From: CAXBYZ01 sp043826085
GTDB lineage: Bacteria; Patescibacteriota; Microgenomatia; UBA1400; CG1-02-47-37
DNA length: 7,450 nt
Assembly (NCBI GenBank): GCA_043826085.1
Contig: JBDRQW010000004.1
Location: 1 to 7,450 of the forward strand
Reading direction: 5' to 3'
The position numbers and the translations under genes are program-made. The notes below the pieces were generated by a model. It did no database searches and was not told where the DNA came from. It saw only the letters and a list, made by a program, of their open reading frames with translations. Below are positions 1 to 4,657 of this stretch, piece after piece; position 1 is the stretch's first letter, and every line of letters begins with the position of its first letter.

Positions 1-164
1 ATTAAATAAAACATATTTTTTGCTACTTTTCGTCGATTAGGTACTCTTACTCCGTAATTCTTAACCTTTTCTTTAAAAAACTTTCTCTCCCCATCTCGAT
101 ATTCCACCTCCATATATTTCTTTAACTCTTTTCTAACCAGCCCAACTATCTCATGATTATTCAT
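1..164 (-). CDS. AlkD-like DNA alkylation repair protein, N-terminal part (runs off left edge)
   Basis: I translated this by hand from ATG at 164-162; the frame stays open for about 54 codons to the window edge. The visible protein is strongly charged and begins MNNHEIVGLVRKELKKYM. Around residues 33-48 it reads KEKVKNYGVRVPNRRKVAK. The YGVRVP..RK.AK pattern is the N-terminal signature I associate with the AlkD/AlkC-like HEAT-repeat DNA glycosylases (DNA alkylation repair family), which excise N3- and N7-alkylated purines. The catalytic part of the fold lies outside the window, so activity cannot be judged. An extended -10 six bases upstream of the ATG, with no Shine-Dalgarno, decides this start and predicts a leaderless transcript. 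The gene begins 33 bases after the cysteine synthase stop, so read-through from that gene is also possible. The identification rests on one motif and a short segment. Confidence 0.72.
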   Translation of the reverse strand, partial: MNNHEIVGLVRKELKKYMEVEYRDGERKFFKEKVKNYGVRVPNRRKVAKNMFYL

Positions 165-170
165 AATTTA

Positions 171-179
171 AGTATACCA
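171..179 (-). promoter_or_regulatory. Extended -10 promoter of the AlkD-like gene
   Basis: On the minus strand the sequence reads TGG-TATACT (179-171), an extended -10. The hexamer ends six bases before the ATG at 164, so the expected +1 is at or next to the A of the start codon. No convincing -35 hexamer is visible 16-18 bases upstream, which is acceptable for an extended -10. The promoter sits just past the cysteine synthase stop codon. Confidence 0.6.
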
Positions 180-197
180 AAACCCACTCTTTTTGCT

Positions 198-1088
198 TTA
201 AGGTTTTTCTAAATAGCGCTCACCTCTATCAGCAAAAATAGTTAGATATGTTTTTAAAGAATTAGTGGTCTTAATAAGTTTTTTAATAGCACTAATATTC
301 GCCCCGCTTGAATAACCCATCAGCAATCCCTTGTTAGCTAATTTTTTACTCTCATTTATAGCTTCTTTAGTAGAAACCCTAATTACAATATCAATTAGTT
401 TTTGATCAACTAAAGGGGGAATAAATCCTTCACCAATTCCTTGAATATTATGTTCTCCGGCTTTATGACCGCTTAAAACTGCAGATTCACTTGGCTCCAC
501 CGCCACAATTATTAAATTCGGAAAATATTTTTTAAGGTACTTGCCAACTCCCATTAATGTTCCACCAGTGCCTACTCCATGAACCAAATAATCGATTTTT
601 TGATTTAATTGTTTAATAATTTCTGGTCCGGTAGTTTTAAAATGAGCTTGAATATTATTTGGGTTGTTAAATTGATTAGGTACAAAGCTATTGGGGATTG
701 TTTTAGCTATCAAATCTCTTTTTATAATTGTCCCCATAACCCCTTGAGATTTTGGAGTCAATATAACTTGGGCATTATAAGCCCGCAACATTTTAATTCT
801 TTCAATGCTTTGACCTTTTGGCATAACCGCTATCATTTTGTAATTAAATATTTTAGCTAAAGCCGCAAAAGCAATCCCGGTGTTACCGGTAGTAGCCGTA
901 ATAATAGTTCCTTCGGGTTTAAGTTGATTTTGGCTTTCTGCCTTTTTAAGCATAAATAAAGCCATTCTATCCTTAATGCTCCCGGTTAGATTATTAGTTT
1001 CCATTTTTGCAAGCACTATTCCTTTTGGAATATTTAAATTAATTAAAGGCGTGTTGCCAATAAGTTGAATTAGTTGTTCGTTGATCAT
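198..1088 (-). CDS. cysK: Cysteine synthase family protein (PLP-dependent O-acetylserine sulfhydrylase)
   Basis: This 296-residue protein, full length for the family, is a fold-type II PLP enzyme that should make cysteine from O-acetylserine (or O-phosphoserine) and sulfide in the cytoplasm. Visible motifs in order are: LIGNTPLI (9-16); TGSIKDR (35-41), with K39 the expected Schiff-base lysine; TTGNTG (66-71), the substrate carboxylate loop, with Thr where Ser is usual; TTGPEI (152-157); GTGGT (173-177), the PLP-phosphate loop; QGIGEGFIP (216-224); and YSSGA (259-263), with the serine that contacts the pyridine nitrogen. I chose the ATG at 1088, where LIGNTPLI follows eight residues later. 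An in-frame ATG at 1124 would add 12 residues encoded by a terminator hairpin. GGGAGG ten bases upstream is the only good Shine-Dalgarno in the window and is also the terminator's 3' arm. CysK and CysM cannot be separated with certainty here; cystathionine beta-synthase-like activity is a less likely alternative. The Cys-codon leader upstream independently supports a cysteine-making role. Confidence 0.9.
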   Translation of the reverse strand: MINEQLIQLIGNTPLINLNIPKGIVLAKMETNNLTGSIKDRMALFMLKKAESQNQLKPEGTIITATTGNTGIAFAALAKIFNYKMIAVMPKGQSIERIKMLRAYNAQVILTPKSQGVMGTIIKRDLIAKTIPNSFVPNQFNNPNNIQAHFKTTGPEIIKQLNQKIDYLVHGVGTGGTLMGVGKYLKKYFPNLIIVAVEPSESAVLSGHKAGEHNIQGIGEGFIPPLVDQKLIDIVIRVSTKEAINESKKLANKGLLMGYSSGANISAIKKLIKTTNSLKTYLTIFADRGERYLEKP

Positions 1089-1091
1089 AAT

Positions 1092-1116
1092 AAAAAAACC
1101 TCCCTTTGCGGGAGGT
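1092..1116 (-). terminator. Intrinsic terminator directly before cysK (attenuator segments 3:4)
   Basis: On the minus strand, ACCTCCC (1116-1110), a GCAAA loop (1109-1105) and GGGAGGT (1104-1098) form a perfect 7-bp GC-rich stem. It runs into T at 1098-1092 (seven in total, the first one paired). The cysK ATG follows three bases later. A terminator in front of a start codon, rather than after a stop codon, suggests regulated termination. The 3' arm GGGAGG lies ten bases before the ATG, at Shine-Dalgarno distance, so the folded hairpin would also hide the ribosome site. Confidence 0.85.
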
Positions 1117-1142
1117 GTAACCAAGATAATTTATATTTTTAG

Positions 1143-1223
1143 TTAATAAAAAGCCCTCCCTATAAATAAAAGAGAGCAACAAAGTAAATTATTAGTTTTT
1201 ATTGGCGTTAATGTTAATAACAT
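1143..1223 (-). CDS. Cysteine-rich leader peptide of the cysK attenuator (26 residues)
   Basis: This short ORF starts at ATG 1223-1221 and ends at TAA 1145-1143. It contains the run NNLLCCSLLF, with two adjacent Cys codons, TGT (1181-1179) and TGC (1178-1176). Cysteine is rare elsewhere in the window; SecA has only about six in 904 residues. I chose the ATG at 1223 because it lies at the +1 predicted from the -10 element; an in-frame ATG at 1229 would lie before that +1. The frame is open upstream into secA, so ORF length alone is no evidence. The support comes from position: promoter just upstream, Cys pair, hairpin overlapping the Cys codons, stop codon 8 bases past segment 2, and a terminator then cysK downstream. 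The peptide is probably not functional as a protein; its translation is the sensor. Confidence 0.72.
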   Translation of the reverse strand: MLLTLTPIKTNNLLCCSLLFIGRAFY

Positions 1224-1230
1224 AACCATA

Positions 1231-1239
1231 ATTATATCA
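1231..1239 (-). promoter_or_regulatory. Extended -10 promoter of the cysK leader
   Basis: The minus strand reads TGA-TATAAT (1239-1231), a consensus extended -10. The expected +1 is at 1224 or 1223, the latter being the A of the leader-peptide ATG. No consensus -35 is present. The -35 region (about 1253-1259) falls within the 25-bp palindrome that follows secA and offers only ACCTTG at 17-base spacing or TTGAAG at 14. Confidence 0.72.
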
Positions 1240-1248
1240 CAGATTTTT

Positions 1249-1273
1249 ACCTTCAAGGTCCGACCTTGAAGGT
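1249..1273. repeat. 25-bp perfect palindrome at the secA stop codon
   Basis: ACCTTCAAGGTC (1249-1260), one centre base (1261) and GACCTTGAAGGT (1262-1273) form a perfect inverted repeat. Its last base belongs to the secA stop codon and its left half covers the -35 region of the cysK leader promoter. On the minus strand it is followed by GTAAAAATC, with no T-run, so it is not a standard intrinsic terminator of the secA operon. It could still be a mRNA 3'-end hairpin, a protein-binding site, or a member of a dispersed palindromic repeat family. It is related to the palindrome at 1358-1380. Confidence 0.8.
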
Positions 1274-3987
1274 TACCCTTTCTCAGGGTAGTGGCATTTC
1301 TTCCATTTTTTTTTCGACCCACACCAGCACGGATCATTCCTTCCAATCTTTTTTTCACCTGCAAGGACTGTCCTTGCAGGCTTGCTATTTTGGCCTGCCC
1401 CGGCAAACGCCTTGGCAAAAGGATTAATTCCACCTACAGGTTCAGTCGGCCCTACCGGCTTTACTTCAGGCTTAACTTCTTCTCCCATTGGAACTACCGG
1501 TTGAGGCTTTTGGGTAATCTGAACTCTAAAAATTCTTCTGGCAATTTCATAATCAATCGCCCCTATCAACCGCTCGAAACTACCAAACGCTTCCGCTTTA
1601 TACTCTACCAAAGGATCTCTTTGAGCATAACCTCTCAATCCAATCCCTTCTCTCAAATCATCAATCGCATCCAAGTGGTCAATCCATAAATTATCAATAG
1701 TCGACAACATCACAAACCTCTCCATCTCTCTCATTAATATCTCACCCACCTGCTTACTTCTCTGTTCGTAAGTTGAACCAATAGCCTTAAATAATAAACC
1801 ACTAATCTCTTTATCGGTAGATAATTTTTTTACTTGTTCTTCTAATTTTTTTTGTGAACCGGGATCAAACGGCACCACCAAGTTAAAATCCGCAACTATT
1901 TTTTTACTGTCAATCTCACCTGTCTCAGGATTCACCCCATTACTAGCCATCAAATCAATCTCTTTAGTCAAAATTTGAAGCACTTTATCTTTTAATTCTT
2001 CCTTAAACTCTCCATTCTCAGCCGCATCAAGAATTTGTCTTCGTTTTCTATAAATAATCTCTCTTTGTTTATTCATCACATCGTCGTACTCAACCAAGTG
2101 CTTTCTTGAGTCAAAATGGAAACCTTCAACTTTTATCTGAGCCTGTTCAATCGCTTTAGTCACCATTGCATGTTCCAAGGGTACATCTTCCGGCATCTTT
2201 AAAGTGGTCATTAGCTTGCTAATTTGCTCTCCACCAAAAATCCGCATAATGTCATCTTCCAAAGAAACATAAAATCTACTTGAACCGCTATCACCCTGTC
2301 TTCCAGCTCTACCCCTTAACTGATTGTCAATTCTTCGAGATTCATGCCTTTCAATTCCAATTACGTGAAGACCGCCAAAATCAAGAACTTTATCGTGTTG
2401 TTTTTGCCATTCTTTTTTAGGTAAGGCATTAGGATCACCACCCAAAACAATATCTACTCCTCGTCCGGCCATGTTAGTGGCTACTGTTACCGCTCCAACT
2501 GCTCCAGCTTGAGAAATAATACTGGCTTCTCTCAAGTGATTCTTAGCGTTTAATACCTCGTGGGGGATTTTCTTACGTTTTAAAAATTCGTCAATAATTT
2601 GATTTTTAGAAATAGAAGTAGTTCCAATCAAAATTGGTTGACCTTTTTTATGTCTCTCTTCAACCTCTTTTACAATTGCTCCATACTTGGCCCTTGTAGT
2701 TTTATAAACCATGTCAGAAGCATCTTTTCTCACCAACTGTTTATGAGTTGGAATTACCATTGTTTCTAAATTATAAATTTTTTTAAACTCTTCAGCCTCA
2801 GTTGCCGCCGTACCAGTCATGCCAGCCAAAGTTTTATACATTCTAAAATAGTTTTGAAACGAAATCGTCGCCAAAGTTTTTGACTCCTGTTTAATGGTTA
2901 CATTTTCCTTAGCCTCAATTGCTTGATGTAATCCTTCAGAATATCTTCGGCCAAACATTAGTCTGCCTGTAAACTCATCAACAATAATTATCTCATTATC
3001 TTTAATAACATAGTCTCTATCTTTATGAAAATGCTGCCTAGCTTTTAATGCTTGTTCTAAATGATGAATAGTATCAAAATCTTTTTCATACAAATTATCA
3101 ATTCCTAAGTTTTTCTCAATTTTCTTAATTCCATGCTCAGTTAAATTAACTGTTTTATGTTTTTCGTCACTTTCAAAGTCAGTGTCAGAAGATAATCCTT
3201 TAACTAATAAAGAAAACTGCATATATTTATCAGTTGGCTCGGCATCAGGTGCCGAAATTATCAAAGGAGTTCTAGCTTCATCAATTAAAATCGAATCCAC
3301 CTCATCAACAATACAGAAATTATGGCCTCGTTGAGTCATTTGTGAGAGTTTTTGGACCATGTTGTCTCTTAAATAATCAAAACCAAATTCATTATTAGTC
3401 CCGTAAGTAATATCCGCTTTATAAGCTTCCTGATGATTGGTTTCTTGTAAGTGTTTTAACCTTGGATCATCAACCTTGTTATCTATATATTTTGAGTCAA
3501 ATATAAAACCTTTTTCATGAACAATTACCCCCACGCTTACTCCTAATAAATCAAAAATTACTCCATTCCAACCGGCATCTCTTTTAGATAAATAATCATT
3601 AACCGTTACCAGGTGACAGCCTTTTTCAGATAAAGCATTTAAGTAAAGGGGAGGTACAGCTGCTAAAGTTTTTCCTTCTCCGGTTTTTTGTTCAGCAATT
3701 TTTCCCTGATGAAAGCAGATTGCCGCCATCAACTGTTCATCAAAAAGTCTTTGTCCAATAGTTCTCAAAGCAGCCTCACGAGTCAAGGCAAAAGCTTCAA
3801 TCATTAAGTTATCTAAACTTTCTCCTTTCTTTAGTCTCTCCTTAAACTTTAAAGTTTCTTTTTTAAAATCAGATTTTTTTAATTTTTTATACTTTTTTTC
3901 TAACCCATTTATTTTCTCTACCAACACCTTTAATTTTTTTATTTCACGCTCATTAGTATCAAGAATCTTTCTTAAAAACTTAAACAT
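1273..3987 (-). CDS. secA: SecA, preprotein translocase ATPase
   Basis: This 904-residue protein is the motor ATPase that drives unfolded secretory proteins through SecYEG. It works at the inner face of the membrane and in the cytosol. Motifs in order are: Walker A TGEGKT (102-107); TVNDYLSKRD (128-137); DITYGTNNEFGFDYLRDN (192-209); DEAD-like VDEVDS (227-232); a GMTGTA motif; NMAGRGVDIVLGG, with Val where Thr is usual; and the arginine-finger region QLRGRAGRQGD. The C-terminal zinc motif is GRNDPCWCGS....KKCH. Compared with E. coli SecA there are about 20 extra residues in NBD1 (around 155-187, containing DPRLKHLQETNHQEAY), a feature I associate with Patescibacteria-type SecA. The C-terminal linker contains residues encoded by a 23-bp palindrome. 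The start at 3987 gives the normal SecA N-terminus (MFKFLRKIL). There is no Shine-Dalgarno, and the methyltransferase stop lies four bases upstream, so the gene is probably co-transcribed with serS. Confidence 0.97.
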   Translation of the reverse strand: MFKFLRKILDTNEREIKKLKVLVEKINGLEKKYKKLKKSDFKKETLKFKERLKKGESLDNLMIEAFALTREAALRTIGQRLFDEQLMAAICFHQGKIAEQKTGEGKTLAAVPPLYLNALSEKGCHLVTVNDYLSKRDAGWNGVIFDLLGVSVGVIVHEKGFIFDSKYIDNKVDDPRLKHLQETNHQEAYKADITYGTNNEFGFDYLRDNMVQKLSQMTQRGHNFCIVDEVDSILIDEARTPLIISAPDAEPTDKYMQFSLLVKGLSSDTDFESDEKHKTVNLTEHGIKKIEKNLGIDNLYEKDFDTIHHLEQALKARQHFHKDRDYVIKDNEIIIVDEFTGRLMFGRRYSEGLHQAIEAKENVTIKQESKTLATISFQNYFRMYKTLAGMTGTAATEAEEFKKIYNLETMVIPTHKQLVRKDASDMVYKTTRAKYGAIVKEVEERHKKGQPILIGTTSISKNQIIDEFLKRKKIPHEVLNAKNHLREASIISQAGAVGAVTVATNMAGRGVDIVLGGDPNALPKKEWQKQHDKVLDFGGLHVIGIERHESRRIDNQLRGRAGRQGDSGSSRFYVSLEDDIMRIFGGEQISKLMTTLKMPEDVPLEHAMVTKAIEQAQIKVEGFHFDSRKHLVEYDDVMNKQREIIYRKRRQILDAAENGEFKEELKDKVLQILTKEIDLMASNGVNPETGEIDSKKIVADFNLVVPFDPGSQKKLEEQVKKLSTDKEISGLLFKAIGSTYEQRSKQVGEILMREMERFVMLSTIDNLWIDHLDAIDDLREGIGLRGYAQRDPLVEYKAEAFGSFERLIGAIDYEIARRIFRVQITQKPQPVVPMGEEVKPEVKPVGPTEPVGGINPFAKAFAGAGQNSKPARTVLAGEKKIGRNDPCWCGSKKKWKKCHYPEKG
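1358..1380. repeat. 23-bp perfect palindrome inside secA, related to the one at 1249-1273
   Basis: CCTGCAAGGAC (1358-1368), one centre base (1369) and GTCCTTGCAGG (1370-1380) form a perfect inverted repeat. It has the same 11+1+11 design as the core of the palindrome at 1250-1272. The two differ at arm positions 4 and 10, and each change is matched in the opposite arm. It lies in the secA reading frame and encodes PARTVLAG in the C-terminal linker just before the zinc motif, where extra residues should be tolerated. Confidence 0.8.
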
Positions 3988-3991
3988 AAAT

Positions 3992-4657
3992 TTATTTAAA
4001 ACTAAAAATTAACAGATTACTGGCAGTTCTTTGTAGCTTAATTGTCCCAAAAACTCTATCAAGGTCCTTAATCATTTTCTTAACTTGTACTTTATATTTT
4101 TTAAAAAATAAGTGATTAATAACCACTACTCCATCTTTTGTCATCAATTTATTTAAGTTTAGAAAAAACTTTTTAGTCTTAAAACTTTTTGGCATTTCTC
4201 GACCTAGAAAAACATCAACAATAATTAAATCAAATTTTTCTTTTAATTTTGATTTAATTTTTTTATTCACAAATAAAACTCCATCATCAATAGAAATTTT
4301 TAAATTTTTAACTTTTGTCAAATCAAAGAAACATTTTGCCGAATCTATTACATGTTTATCTATTTCTACTCCGGTTATTTTAGCTTTCGGAAAGTTTTTT
4401 TGAATTTCAAAAGCACAGTTTCCACAACCAAGGCCAATTATTAAGGCGTTTTTAACCTCAATATTTTCATCAACCACTTTATTAATAGCTTTTTCCCAAA
4501 TTTTTCTGACCATTCCGCCGGATTGAATCATTCCTCCAATCATCATTCTTGGTTTATCAAACACTTTAATTATTTGAATTGGTCCATTAATAGAAGAATT
4601 TATTTCTTTTAAAATTTCTTGTTGAATAAAATTTTTCCACCAGTGTTTAAACTTCAT
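3992..4657 (-). CDS. Spermidine-synthase-like SAM-dependent methyltransferase
   Basis: This 221-residue protein has a Rossmann-type SAM-binding fold. The glycine-rich motif I is ALIIGLGCGN (71-80). The acidic end of the second strand is GVEID (96-100), a DD pair follows at 124-125, and IIVDVF (145-150) is the motif-IV-like strand. The upstream MMIGGMIQSGG (38-48) resembles the lead-in of polyamine synthases and their relatives. I do not see the substrate-binding acidic pattern of true spermidine synthases, and the protein is shorter than those enzymes (about 280-300 residues). I therefore call it a fused-class methyltransferase-like protein of unknown substrate. It is very rich in Lys, Phe and Ile, more so than SerRS or SecA. 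Its ATG overlaps the serS stop (ATGA) and secA starts four bases after its stop. It is therefore translated by coupling inside a housekeeping operon. No membrane segment is evident. Confidence 0.75.
   Translation of the reverse strand: MKFKHWWKNFIQQEILKEINSSINGPIQIIKVFDKPRMMIGGMIQSGGMVRKIWEKAINKVVDENIEVKNALIIGLGCGNCAFEIQKNFPKAKITGVEIDKHVIDSAKCFFDLTKVKNLKISIDDGVLFVNKKIKSKLKEKFDLIIVDVFLGREMPKSFKTKKFFLNLNKLMTKDGVVVINHLFFKKYKVQVKKMIKDLDRVFGTIKLQRTASNLLIFSFK

Larger units (their letters stand above)
1089..1223 (-). promoter_or_regulatory. Cysteine-codon transcription attenuator in the cysK leader RNA
   Basis: The RNA from about 1223 to 1089 has four segments with mutually exclusive pairings. Segment 1 (1177-1169), starting inside the second Cys codon, pairs with segment 2 (1161-1153) in nine pairs, three of them G-U, around a 7-base loop. 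Segment 2 GGGAGG (1160-1155) can instead pair with segment 3 CCUCCC (1115-1110). Segment 3 can also pair with segment 4 GGGAGG (1104-1099) to form the terminator. Between 2 and 3, UUUUUA (1152-1147) and UAAAAA (1141-1136) can fold locally and bring them together. Inferred logic: with charged tRNA-Cys the ribosome reaches the stop at 1145-1143, covers segment 2, and 3:4 terminates. With scarce cysteine it stalls at 1181-1176, covers segment 1, and 2:3 blocks the terminator and exposes the Shine-Dalgarno. The 2:3 helix is only six pairs with a long loop, so it would have to win kinetically. The geometry is seen; the mechanism is inferred. Confidence 0.75.

Noticed and set aside
609..860. Plus-strand ORF inside the cysteine synthase gene
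   Set aside because: It is antisense to a clear enzyme, has no family features and no start signal.
1089..1124. Longer cysteine synthase start at 1124, adding 12 residues
   Set aside because: The added residues are encoded by the terminator hairpin and its T-run, and the ATG at 1088 has a well-placed GGGAGG. The shorter start also gives the usual family N-terminus.
1089..1223. T-box or SAM riboswitch in the cysK leader
   Set aside because: The leader is short. I see no T-box core sequence, no specifier stem and no SAM-riboswitch junction; a translated Cys-codon ORF explains it better.
1249..1273. Standard intrinsic terminator for secA
   Set aside because: The hairpin is strong but has no T-run on the coding strand (it is followed by GTAAAAATC), so it does not meet the usual definition. 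I kept it as a palindrome.
1143..1433. A 96-residue protein read from 1433 down through the end of secA
   Set aside because: Its upstream two-thirds is a shadow of secA in another frame. Only the last 26 codons, after the promoter at 1239-1231, are supported, as the leader peptide.
1291..1689. Plus-strand ORF inside secA
   Set aside because: It is an antisense shadow with no recognisable domain; secA motifs are intact on the other strand.
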